The notes beneath the pieces are model-generated. The model had not been told where the DNA came from. It saw only the letters and a list, made by a program, of their open reading frames with translations, and did no database searches. This document shows positions 21,842 through 30,060 of a DNA stretch of 40,609 nt, piece after piece. The stretch is from a virus. The position numbers and the translations under genes are program-made. How positions within the stretch are numbered: the first letter of the stretch is position 1; each line of letters opens with the position of its first letter. Location of the stretch: IMG/VR virus record IMGVR_UViG_3300047496_000051, positions 1 through 40,609 of that record. One strand, written 5' to 3'.

Positions 21842-21955
21842 ATGAACCCGCACGACATTTTTATCTGGACCGCCGACCTTTGCGGCAGCGTCGCAATAGT
21901 AGCTGCCACGGGTGGGTTCGTCTGGTGCATCTATAATATGTTTCGTGGGAGTTGA
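21842..21955 (+). CDS. Short membrane peptide, 37 aa
   Basis: Linker TAACGGAGCGCCGAAACA before ATG. Almost the whole peptide is one transmembrane helix (FIWTADLCGSVAIVAATGGF). Last gene of the rightward operon; ends 3 nt from the convergent leftward stop. Confidence 0.55.
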   Translation: MNPHDIFIWTADLCGSVAIVAATGGFVWCIYNMFRGS

Positions 21956-21958
21956 GCG

Positions 21959-22243
21959 TTAGCTCTGCTTCGCCGCAATATCCGCCATCAGTTTCGCATA
22001 TGCGCTATCTTCCGCAGCGGCATAAGCATCAAGATTGGCTTGGGAAGGAATCGTTCCGCTTTCGAATTGATCCCATAGAGCCTGCGCTTGCGGGATCTCA
22101 GCAATAACACCCTGAGCCACTTTAACCCCGGTCGATATGGCTCCGACTATGGGAAGACCAGAAGCAGCCAGGAGGTTGGCAACAGTCTCCACAATAGAAA
22201 GGGCTTGGGAAACATCCGCTGTAATTGCCGATACATTGGCCAT
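21959..22243 (-). CDS. Hydrophobic helical protein at end of lysis cassette, 94 aa
   Basis: Ala/Val/Ile-rich helices (VSQALSIVETVANLLAASGL; GAISTGVKVAQGVIAEI) with a soluble tail. It resembles small accessory proteins beside phage holins. It overlaps the lipoprotein stop by one nt. No family recognised. Confidence 0.6.
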   Translation of the reverse strand: MANVSAITADVSQALSIVETVANLLAASGLPIVGAISTGVKVAQGVIAEIPQAQALWDQFESGTIPSQANLDAYAAAEDSAYAKLMADIAAKQS

Positions 22244-22608
22244 TATGAAACTCCCTGCAAGGTCTTGTAGCCGTTTAGGGCGGAAAGAGCAGCGTTGAAA
22301 GCATCGACTTCAGCTTGGACCGCAACGCTATTCCCAGCACTATTCGCGGCCTCGAATTTCTTGAGTTCGGTATGCACGTCCGTAACAAGCTTCTTAATCT
22401 CCGCCAATGTGGCTTGGTTAACCACTCCACTATTTACGATGACATCTAGCGAATTTTCTGCCGTAGTCGTCGCTTGGATCGCCTCAGCAAGCGTCTTGAC
22501 CTGGGTTGGGCTTGGGCTGGTGAGAGATACGGCTAGACCGGAAAGGGTTGTACCGCATCCGCCTAGGGCCGTGAGGGCAAGGAATGCAATGGTGTGTCTA
22601 AGTTTCAT
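22243..22608 (-). CDS. Predicted lipoprotein, 121 aa (possible outer-membrane spanin)
   Basis: The signal peptide LRHTIAFLALTALGGCG ends in a lipobox (LGGC) with Cys18 as the lipid-modified residue. The mature part is helical (AEAIQATTTAENSLDVIV; IKKLVTDVHTELKKF). Placement in the lysis cassette suggests an outer-membrane spanin, but it is longer than most and no inner-membrane partner is obvious. Confidence 0.65.
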   Translation of the reverse strand: MKLRHTIAFLALTALGGCGTTLSGLAVSLTSPSPTQVKTLAEAIQATTTAENSLDVIVNSGVVNQATLAEIKKLVTDVHTELKKFEAANSAGNSVAVQAEVDAFNAALSALNGYKTLQGVS

Positions 22609-22940
22609 GTGGCGGCTCCTTGGGATGGGGCGTAAGCAGCGACGATTGATTTTGCTTCCATAGGCCCCACAGAGGCTGGCGGAGGAGTAGCAACGCTATC
22701 ATCATTTGCCATGGCAATGCCGGCACGAACACCATTCGTGCGTTCTGTTTCTTTGGCAAGTTTGCTCATATAATTCTGATACCAACTATAGAGCATGGGA
22801 ATCGCAGCAACGGCTAGGATCATGAAGTTGGAGGCTGCATCGCTGGTAATCCAGCCCTTGCCGGCCGCGTAGCTGATGCCCCCTGTCAACAAAGTCTTCA
22901 CCGCGCTCGTGAAGTTAGCTAACGTTAGCGATTGATCCAT
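22605..22940 (-). CDS. Holin-like membrane protein, 111 aa
   Basis: Hydrophobic segments at residues 10-30 (TSAVKTLLTGGISYAAGK) and 37-56 (SNFMILAVAAIPMLYSWYQ), then a charged coil (KLAKETERTNG) and Ala/Pro-rich tail. The pattern matches small class II-type phage holins. It overlaps the endolysin end by 26 nt. The role is to release the lysin or depolarise the membrane. Confidence 0.7.
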   Translation of the reverse strand: MDQSLTLANFTSAVKTLLTGGISYAAGKGWITSDAASNFMILAVAAIPMLYSWYQNYMSKLAKETERTNGVRAGIAMANDDSVATPPPASVGPMEAKSIVAAYAPSQGAAT

Positions 22941-23316
22941 TTTGTCCCCCAGGTGTTACCGTCAAATCCATATCGCCGGTTGCGCGCATGGCAGTTCTTA
23001 GAACATGATCCGCAACAATACATCCATCTGACGAATCAAAATGATCGTTTGCATGCGGGCCATGACATAAAAAACCAACTCTTCCATGGGCATCATGGCC
23101 TACGGGGGACAGTTGCGCAACGCAGGGGCCTTTTTTCTCGTAGTGATCCCACCATTTGATGATCTTCCAAAGACCTGCTGGGATAGGACCGATGTTCTCG
23201 AGCATCTCAAGAGACGGCATGTTAAGACCTGGCCCGCGACCACTGTATAAAACCGTACTGGGCATGAGAACGCCGTTGTGTGTCATCGTGGGCTTGGACT
23301 GAGTGTAGACGAACAT
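22915..23316 (-). CDS. Endolysin-like protein (Tlde1/DUF2778-type), 133 aa
   Basis: The ATG at 23316 overlaps the tail-fibre stop (TGATG) and starts MFVYTQSKPTMTHNG. Family hallmarks are LYSGRGPGLN, ENIGPIPAGLWKI and a C-terminal GFLCHGPHAND-HFDSSDGCIV, whose His and the Cys of SxGC are the likely catalytic pair. This fold is known in type VI secretion effectors and some L,D-transpeptidase-like enzymes that act on peptidoglycan peptides. No signal peptide is seen, consistent with holin-dependent release. Confidence 0.75.
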   Translation of the reverse strand: MFVYTQSKPTMTHNGVLMPSTVLYSGRGPGLNMPSLEMLENIGPIPAGLWKIIKWWDHYEKKGPCVAQLSPVGHDAHGRVGFLCHGPHANDHFDSSDGCIVADHVLRTAMRATGDMDLTVTPGGQNGSIANVS

Positions 23317-24332
23317 CAGCCTTGGCCTCGTGTATCGACCCAACCGATCGTTTGAAGACGATATCCGCTGGTAGGATTTCCGGGGGCCTGAGATGCGCGC
23401 AATCTGATTTGGCTTGATGTATTTGTGCGGATATTGAGCGGCAACCAAATGCTCGATGTAGTCGAGACGACAAAGACGGTAAAAATTCCTGTTCCGCTCG
23501 TTGGCGTCGGCGCAGTATCTGTCTGATCTGGAGACGTGATAAGCCAATAATCAACAGTGCTGTTGTAGCCGGTATTAAATATAAACAATGCATTCACTTG
23601 TATGCCACTAGGAACCGTGAGAGACGCCAAAACTGCGTTTGAATTAGCTGGGACAACATTAGCTGCGTCCTGCGTCTGCACGCCCCACAAAAATTCGTTG
23701 CCGCGTTGCGTGAACAGGATCCAATGAGCCGACGGACTATCCGTCTTCATGGATCCGATGCGACGGAAAAGCGTAAACCCTCCTGGTAAAGTAGGAGATG
23801 TGGGAGACAGAGAGATCAATATGTCTGTGCTGACGCCAGGCGCCCCAATCAAAAACACATGATACCAAGTCGAATTGGCGATCGTGCTGGCATCCAAGGC
23901 CCCATTGCCAGTACCCGACGAAAACGAGCCCGTGGTTTTGGTGAAGGCAGAAGGCAGGTTCATGAATAGCGCGGATGTAGAATCTACTGCGCTACCGGCT
24001 GCAATACCGAATGTACTGGATGATCCAGCGGTTGAAAGCGTCAGGCCGCTTAGGAATCCTGTCAGACCAGCCGTCGCGCTCGTAAGCTGGGAATAGTTAA
24101 CACTGTCATTAGACGCGCTTCCGGCTCCCAGCCCTGTAAACTTGAACGTGTTCATGGGCAGATTAGCTGTAGCAGAACCTTGCCCATCGCGGGTTAGGCA
24201 ATTGTCAAAGCCACTTACGGCATTGGCGAATTGCGTATCCATACGCCCTGCATTAATATCAATATTGTTGGCAGCGTCATTCGTCCAGTTATACGTGAAC
24301 GAAAAACCACCCATCCCATCCCAGCCGGCCAT
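23316..24332 (-). CDS. Tail fibre / receptor-binding protein, 338 aa
   Basis: The N-terminal part (FTYNWTNDAANNIDINAGRM; NLPMNTFKFTGLGAGSASND) has the LPMxxFxxTGL pattern found in phage fibre proteins. The rest is Ser/Thr/Gly-rich and beta-like, ending WVDTRGQG. It precedes the lysis genes, the usual place. The C-terminal half is expected to contact the receptor. Confidence 0.75.
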   Translation of the reverse strand: MAGWDGMGGFSFTYNWTNDAANNIDINAGRMDTQFANAVSGFDNCLTRDGQGSATANLPMNTFKFTGLGAGSASNDSVNYSQLTSATAGLTGFLSGLTLSTAGSSSTFGIAAGSAVDSTSALFMNLPSAFTKTTGSFSSGTGNGALDASTIANSTWYHVFLIGAPGVSTDILISLSPTSPTLPGGFTLFRRIGSMKTDSPSAHWILFTQRGNEFLWGVQTQDAANVVPANSNAVLASLTVPSGIQVNALFIFNTGYNSTVDYWLITSPDQTDTAPTPTSGTGIFTVFVVSTTSSIWLPLNIRTNTSSQIRLRASQAPGNPTSGYRLQTIGWVDTRGQG

Positions 24333-24380
24333 CTTATGGGGTCTCCATGTCTAATATCTGGTTCACAACTATCGGCCCAC

Positions 24381-26132
24381 TCATTGGCTGTTCCCTTGCT
24401 GCCCTGTACCGGGCTTGGCGGGAGTACGCGAACCAAGCGCGGCTGCCAAAGCCCCAGGCAAAAGAGCTTGGGGAACCTTCGAAATGGCCGCACGTGTTGC
24501 GGGTGCCCCATAAAGAAGCGCGCGCGCTAACGATTGTCCGGGATTAGAATAAAGGGCAGCGCCCCCTCCTAACCCTCCAGCAATGCCTGCCGCGACGGGG
24601 GGGCTTTTCATGGCAGCAGCCCCAATCCAAGGTGCTGCTTGGATAAGACCCCGCAATGGGGTTCCAGAATTTGGAACCGTCGATGGAAGAACCTTTTGAC
24701 CAGCCACGGCCAAATCTTGCATAGGCGCAGTCCCGGTAGCGAAATCAATTCTACCAATTGAATTATCATTACCTCGAATGGCGGCGCCTAACTGGCTTGG
24801 CGTGAAGATGCCGCCCCGAGCACTTGCCGCGTTAGGGCTTGTAGCATCTCGCACGCGAACAAATCGCATATAAGCTGTATCTGCAGCGTCTAGGAGATCG
24901 CCGCGAGACGGATCAACCTGTCGGATACCCTCCTTCAGAGCATCCAAGACATTCCCATAGGCTTTGGCAGTCGCTTGGTCCGCTTGGGAAGCAGTAGGAC
25001 CGGCCGCTCTTGATTGTTCTGCAAAAAAGTTTTTTGCGACTTTTAGATCATTGGCATTCAATTCGCCGTTTTCATCAAATTTGCCGGTCACAAGGCGATT
25101 TATGTTGGCTTGTATCTGTGCCACTTTTGAGGGCTCAAGAACATGCGAAGCTTGGGACGTGGCACTATCAATCCCATTTAAAACTTCGGGAGTTTTTGAA
25201 ATGGTCGCCCCCTTCCAAGCAGTATCATAAGCTTCATCAATCGGGGCCTTCAGAACGGATATTCCATCATGGCCAACAGGGCCGGCTGGATCATATGTTA
25301 GCCCAAGAGGCTCTAGAACGCGGTTATATCCGGCGCGATTGAATCCTTCGAGAGAATCTCCTTGGCGCGCCTCAATGCTGCCGCCGACGATTGGAATATG
25401 AGTGCTGCCATCTTCTAGGCTTTTGGCGGTCCCGCCAAGGCTTTGTCCAATCGTGAGAGGAACGCCTTCATCACTAAGCAATTGCTGATCTGGCCCCATG
25501 GTTGCACCCTTGAGCAATCCAGCCAAGCCATGCGTCGCAGCACCCATAGTGCCACCCAATGCAGCGCCCTCAGCGGTTTGGGTAACCGCATCCGGGATAT
25601 CTTTAGCTGTGCCTATTGATCCGCCGGCACCATATGCCCCACCAATCCCAGCACCTTGAAGGATCGCGCCGCCAAGAGTTTTAGCGACAGGAAGCGCGCG
25701 AGTGACGGGGTTTAGAAATCCTCCCGCTACTGACGATCCCAGCGAAACCACCGGATGGGCCTGTTGGCCTTGGGCAGTATCACCGCGCGACATTTTTAGG
25801 AGGGTGGCAAATCTCTTACCATAACTGTCCGATTCCGCGCCTGGGTTTTTGGGTTCTGTCCATCCTGGAATTGGAATCGCCGCTCCAGTAGCAGCGACAA
25901 TCGGATCGGCTAGATTGAATGTGGCAGCATTCGCAGCATTACGGATAGCCGACGAAACATATCCGGTAGGGCTGAAAAACCCATTGTTTGACGCAGGCGC
26001 AGATTGGCTTGGAGGAGGAATGATAGGATGCCCCATAGCTAACGCTTGGACTGGATCCATTGGAGCCTGTGGCTGCTGCTGTTGCTGCATAGCCAAAGCT
26101 TGGACGGGATCAATCTGCCCCGGAGAACTCAC
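24381..26132 (-). CDS. Internal virion/ejection protein, 583 aa
   Basis: N-terminal Gln/Pro-rich repeats (QIDPVQALAMQQQQQP and PMDPVQALAMG repeat DPVQALAM). Ala/Gly-rich membrane-like stretches follow (about residues 130-200). A helical domain spans about 300-430 (SKVAQIQANINRLVTGKF). The C-terminus is Ala/Gly-rich and hydrophobic. The composition is typical of podovirus proteins ejected with the DNA to form a transenvelope channel. Coupled to the upstream gene by ATGA. Confidence 0.7.
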   Translation of the reverse strand: MSSPGQIDPVQALAMQQQQQPQAPMDPVQALAMGHPIIPPPSQSAPASNNGFFSPTGYVSSAIRNAANAATFNLADPIVAATGAAIPIPGWTEPKNPGAESDSYGKRFATLLKMSRGDTAQGQQAHPVVSLGSSVAGGFLNPVTRALPVAKTLGGAILQGAGIGGAYGAGGSIGTAKDIPDAVTQTAEGAALGGTMGAATHGLAGLLKGATMGPDQQLLSDEGVPLTIGQSLGGTAKSLEDGSTHIPIVGGSIEARQGDSLEGFNRAGYNRVLEPLGLTYDPAGPVGHDGISVLKAPIDEAYDTAWKGATISKTPEVLNGIDSATSQASHVLEPSKVAQIQANINRLVTGKFDENGELNANDLKVAKNFFAEQSRAAGPTASQADQATAKAYGNVLDALKEGIRQVDPSRGDLLDAADTAYMRFVRVRDATSPNAASARGGIFTPSQLGAAIRGNDNSIGRIDFATGTAPMQDLAVAGQKVLPSTVPNSGTPLRGLIQAAPWIGAAAMKSPPVAAGIAGGLGGGAALYSNPGQSLARALLYGAPATRAAISKVPQALLPGALAAALGSRTPAKPGTGQQGNSQ

Positions 26133-28102
26133 TGGATAGCCCCGAGCTGCTGAAGCTGCTGTTGCTTGGCAATAAATGCTTTGGCAGCCTGCGGCGTCTT
26201 AAGTTGCTGGGCAGCGAAGGTTTGCTTTTCCTGCGGTGACATCAATTGATACTGGAACACCTTGGGATCGAAAGCATTGCGCCATGCGCTTTCGAATTGA
26301 ATTTGCTTCGTAGGATCATTCCCGTTCTGGGCAAGGAAACGATCCTGAGCGTTCGCCTTGCCTTGAACGGCTAATTCCGATGCTTTGCCCCATTTCGCAA
26401 TGGTCTGCAAAGCCTGCGGGAATAGATGATCGTTCGGGTTCGCCTTGGCAGCGCTTTCGAGCTGGGAATCTGTGCCCGTACCTCCTGCCGCCTGCCAATT
26501 TCGCAGGGCGTTTTGATACATGAACTTCTGAAGCTCTTGAAAATTCCCAACATTCTGTTGAGTCGAGCCCAGAAGTTTTCCAAGCCCTGGCGTGTTCGCC
26601 AGATAGCCCTTGACGCTATTCTGCCATTCCGAACCGGGGCCAGTTTGCACGCCTGCTTCCGAAAGCTTTATGATGTTATCAAGCACGTTAATCCGCATTG
26701 GAGATTCTGCGGCAGCGGCAACGGTCGCATCGTGCCTATCAGACGCATCGCCGCCTTGCTTATCCAAATACGGTTTTACGCCTGCCGGAAGCTCGGGACG
26801 CATAGGACCGGCAGGAGGTGAAGTTGGCGCCGGGGCTGGCTGGCCGGGTGCGTATCTGTTACCCGTTTCATTCGGACGCATGGCATCGATCAAGGCCCCT
26901 TTGACGTTCGGATCCGACAGATTGAGGGGTTGATTGGGATCGACCTTGAGAGCCTGGGCAACGCTCTGGACATATTGGGGAGGAGCGGTCGGCGCCCAAG
27001 TCTTAACGATAGCGGCAACGGTATTAATCCCCTTCTGGCCATAATGACCCAAGGTTTCCCAAGCTTGGCCCAGGCCAGCGGTAGGCGTCGAATATCGGAT
27101 ATCCCTTCCGCCGCTCTGCACGTTGAGGGGGTTATTGGCTGTGATGTTCGGAGGTTGGGCCTGCGAAGGCTGCTGAGGCCCGATTCCGAGTTGTGGGGCT
27201 GATGCCGCATTCCCGGACATGGCGAGTTGATTGGACGCCACGGGCATATTATCGGCTCCATAGCCCGTAGCAGGCGTCAGGAGGGCCTTGGGAACTTGGC
27301 CTGCATAAGCGGACCCGGCGACGGCTTGCTCACCCCCCGGCGTCGGAATGAGCATCATTTGCCCGTTTCCGCCGGTCACATATTGGAAACCAGCCGGGGC
27401 AGGAGGTGGGGGGTAGAGCGTCTTACCGTCAGGTGTAAGGGCCATCCCACGGGTGACGTTGATAGTGCCTGATTTGTTCAGAATGCCAGCCACGGCTTGT
27501 CTCTGAGCGTTAGGATCGCCCGGATTGGCAAACATGGCGTTCTTCATGTCTGGACTTTGTTCATAGATCTTTGCCCATTCCGCCTGGTAGCCAGTCGGGT
27601 TCGACATGAAGAAATTCAGCGCCTGCTGTGCCGGCATCCCTGGAATATGCGGGATCCGGTCATAGATCGCCTTGGCCTGGGGAGGCAGGTTTCCATAATC
27701 CGGCGGATTGTCGGTTTGTGGGGCTTGCTGGGGCTGCTGAGGTTGAGCCACAGGGCCTTGAGGCGTTGGCGCCGGTCCGTTGGGTACGCCGCTAGGAACA
27801 GGCGCAGGAGACGATCCCTGGCCCTGTGTTGGCATATTGGTAATTTGGCCCGTATCGACCCCGCCCTGCTGAGGCTGTGGGTTATACAGATTGCCCAATT
27901 GCTGATCGGCTCTTTTGGCCAGGAACGCCCCTAGGACTTCCTTGCCTGCGTTGGCCAGACCGCCATAAGGGGATGCACCCGCACTTCCCGACCCCTGCTC
28001 CAAAAGACCTTGTGCCAAGGCTTGGCGCCGCTGGATAGCGAGCTGTTTGGCGTAGGTCTCAGGATCATAGATCGCAAGGGGGCTTATGCCCATTCCGCTC
28101 AT
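26129..28102 (-). CDS. Ejection protein with lysozyme-like domain, 657 aa
   Basis: Gln/Pro-rich residues 75-130 separate an N-terminal helix from the rest. At about 319-415 lies ITANNPLNVQ ... YGQKGINTVAAIVKTWAPTA, resembling virion peptidoglycan-degrading domains with an NNPxNL start and a GINTVxxIxxxWAP core. The C-terminal 240 residues are helical (LDNIIKLSEAGVQTGPG). The likely role is local cell-wall opening during DNA delivery. Encoded beside two other ejection-type proteins. Confidence 0.75.
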   Translation of the reverse strand: MSGMGISPLAIYDPETYAKQLAIQRRQALAQGLLEQGSGSAGASPYGGLANAGKEVLGAFLAKRADQQLGNLYNPQPQQGGVDTGQITNMPTQGQGSSPAPVPSGVPNGPAPTPQGPVAQPQQPQQAPQTDNPPDYGNLPPQAKAIYDRIPHIPGMPAQQALNFFMSNPTGYQAEWAKIYEQSPDMKNAMFANPGDPNAQRQAVAGILNKSGTINVTRGMALTPDGKTLYPPPPAPAGFQYVTGGNGQMMLIPTPGGEQAVAGSAYAGQVPKALLTPATGYGADNMPVASNQLAMSGNAASAPQLGIGPQQPSQAQPPNITANNPLNVQSGGRDIRYSTPTAGLGQAWETLGHYGQKGINTVAAIVKTWAPTAPPQYVQSVAQALKVDPNQPLNLSDPNVKGALIDAMRPNETGNRYAPGQPAPAPTSPPAGPMRPELPAGVKPYLDKQGGDASDRHDATVAAAAESPMRINVLDNIIKLSEAGVQTGPGSEWQNSVKGYLANTPGLGKLLGSTQQNVGNFQELQKFMYQNALRNWQAAGGTGTDSQLESAAKANPNDHLFPQALQTIAKWGKASELAVQGKANAQDRFLAQNGNDPTKQIQFESAWRNAFDPKVFQYQLMSPQEKQTFAAQQLKTPQAAKAFIAKQQQLQQLGAIQ

Positions 28103-28389
28103 GAACCGCCCCCAAGGTTAAAGAGGCGAGATAGCATTCCGGGCTGTTGGGACATTCCCGCCGTGGCCGAACTTCCCAAGGCATTTGGCATCTGGCGGTT
28201 TTGCAGATTGCGCGCTGTGATAGCACCCAGGATATCGCTTCCTGCATTTGCGATCCCAGAATTTTGTGTCTGCGGGTTAGCGCTGTTCTGCATGAAAGAT
28301 TGAGCCATTTGCTGTCGGCGCTGCTGATCCTGATATTGCTGGATCGCCTGCATCATTTCTGGGGTCATCTGGCTTCCGGGATTACTCAT
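28099..28389 (-). CDS. Small Gln/Met-rich virion protein, 96 aa
   Basis: Low-complexity helical protein (EMMQAIQQYQDQQRRQQMAQ) with a Gly-rich end (SRLFNLGGGS). Coupled by ATGA to both neighbours in the ejection-protein cluster, so it is probably a minor internal or tail protein. Confidence 0.65.
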   Translation of the reverse strand: MSNPGSQMTPEMMQAIQQYQDQQRRQQMAQSFMQNSANPQTQNSGIANAGSDILGAITARNLQNRQMPNALGSSATAGMSQQPGMLSRLFNLGGGS

Positions 28390-29630
28390 GCCAATATAGC
28401 CGCTGCGCCGAGCGACCCTCCCAGACCGAAGAGATTATTGATCCCGGCCATTTGCTGTTGGTACGCGGAAAGCTGATTTTGATAGGCCGAGTTTGTGATC
28501 CCTGCCACATCCGTATTGGCTTGATTGGAAGTAGGAACGCTACCAAACGTCGGATTCTGAACCTGCGCGCCCGTGGCCAAAGCATTATAGCTGTTCAAGG
28601 GCTGGTTATAGAGCCCGAGGGCTTGATTCAGAGCCTGAGCCGATGCCGAGTTCTGCAGGTTCGCGCTCGATAGGTTCTGGCCATATTGTTGCTGTTGCGC
28701 GGTATTGCCAAACTGCGCCGTACCGAGGTTTTCGCCATAGAGTTGGGATTGGGCTGTGTTGCCAAATCCAGCCTGTTGAAGCGCCTGATTAAAGCCCTGG
28801 CTGTTGACGGAATTGGCCAACTGGGCGTTGGAAAGACCTTGATTATAGCCTTGTTGATTGGCCGCATTCTGAAGATTGGCTGAGGAAAGCCCTTGGCCAT
28901 AGAGCGTGTTTTGTTCCTGGTTTCCTGCCTGCACGGCAGCATCCTGGGCGCCCTGGTAAGCCTGTTGCTTTTGATTGGCGAAGTTGGTCTGGGCGTTGTT
29001 ATACGCAACATCTCCCGTCGAAAGCCCCTGGTTTGCCAGTTGAGAATCCAACTGTTCTTTGCCTTGGGAAAACTGAGGGTCGAGATATTGGGTCTGGGCT
29101 CCATACGCAGCATTTTGAGCTTGCTGGACTGCATCCTGCCAAGATTGCCCACCATTCACCTGGCCTGTAATTCCAGGCCCGGAATTGCTGACGCTGGATT
29201 GAAGCGACGGCAATCCATTTGTGTTCACGGAATTTTGGATGGAGCCAGAGTTGGCTAATGCATTCTGGATATTTCCCGCACTCGGAACCGACCCTGTGAC
29301 CTGGGGTAAACCCGAAGCATTAAACGGCTGAGAATAGGTGTTCTGGACATTCCCGAGCTGACCCAAAGCGGTCTGGCCAAGCGTCTGCTCGCCCTGCTGG
29401 GTCATGTCTAATAGCTGCTGTTGCTGAGGCGAAAGACTTACGGTCTGGGAATAGTTTGGAGTGCCGTCAGGATTGTTGCCGGTCACCTGATAGGTTGAAC
29501 TGCCATACGGCGTATACTGGTTAACCCGGTTAAGTTCCGCGTTCGCAGTCGCCGTCGATTGGTTCGACGCCGTTTGTGCCGCGATAGTCTGCGTAGGGTC
29601 TGGCGCGGCCGGTGCTTGCGGTTTTGACAC
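28386..29630 (-). CDS. Gln/Asn-rich virion protein with internal repeats, 414 aa
   Basis: GTG start with GGGGAG upstream. After a Pro/Thr-rich N-terminus come imperfect helical repeats over about residues 150-330: GLSxxxLxN, GxxQGYNQGLSNAQLANSVN, QxxFGNTAQxQxYGxNL. Gln and Asn are exceptionally frequent. Such proteins occur beside podovirus ejection genes and may be a tail appendage or internal protein. Function not established. Confidence 0.7.
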   Translation of the reverse strand: MSKPQAPAAPDPTQTIAAQTASNQSTATANAELNRVNQYTPYGSSTYQVTGNNPDGTPNYSQTVSLSPQQQQLLDMTQQGEQTLGQTALGQLGNVQNTYSQPFNASGLPQVTGSVPSAGNIQNALANSGSIQNSVNTNGLPSLQSSVSNSGPGITGQVNGGQSWQDAVQQAQNAAYGAQTQYLDPQFSQGKEQLDSQLANQGLSTGDVAYNNAQTNFANQKQQAYQGAQDAAVQAGNQEQNTLYGQGLSSANLQNAANQQGYNQGLSNAQLANSVNSQGFNQALQQAGFGNTAQSQLYGENLGTAQFGNTAQQQQYGQNLSSANLQNSASAQALNQALGLYNQPLNSYNALATGAQVQNPTFGSVPTSNQANTDVAGITNSAYQNQLSAYQQQMAGINNLFGLGGSLGAAAILA

Positions 29631-30060
29631 TCAACTCCCCCAAAAAGCGACATTCGCTTTTCAACATGCCGTAGATCAAAAGATCGCTTCTGTCCGGCGC
29701 TCCCTGCCGAATACATCCCTCACGCACAAAGCCGAGATGTTCGCAGAATCGAATGGACTTTAAATTCGTTGCGGCAATGGAGGATCCGACCCGTCGCATG
29801 TTCCATTCAAGGAATGGCGTGCGAAACACTGCGGACAGGAACGGCCTTGTCAGCCATTGCCTTCCGGGAAGTGAAGCGATGCTAATCTCAACGCTAGTTC
29901 CGGGATACCAGTGATTGTACACAGCCACGGCTGTGATGTCACCGTCTTTTTCCAAGATAAGACAGCTCGCCCCATCCCAGTGGCCAACGCCTGCATTCAG
30001 GCGAGGAATGGCCCATTCCAAGCCTCTTTGACGCTGGTTTCCTATGATCCTGATTACCAA
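29530..30060 (-). CDS. GNAT-type N-acetyltransferase, 176 aa
   Basis: The acetyl-CoA-binding fold is visible: GDITAVAVYNHWYPGTSVEI (beta strands, residues 40-60), then AATNLKSIRFCEHLGFVREG (112-131), the RimJ/RimL-like signature ending in a GF turn. The last 35 residues overlap the next gene by 101 nt. The start is TTG or a nearby codon. The target is unknown; its place suggests modification of a virion or host protein. Confidence 0.8.
   Translation of the reverse strand: MVIRIIGNQRQRGLEWAIPRLNAGVGHWDGASCLILEKDGDITAVAVYNHWYPGTSVEISIASLPGRQWLTRPFLSAVFRTPFLEWNMRRVGSSIAATNLKSIRFCEHLGFVREGCIRQGAPDRSDLLIYGMLKSECRFLGELSVKTASTGRARPYADYRGTNGVEPIDGDCERGT

Noticed and set aside
22915-23547. Longer version of the endolysin
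   Set aside because: The first 77 codons are a shadow of the tail-fibre gene; the family starts at the ATG at 23316.
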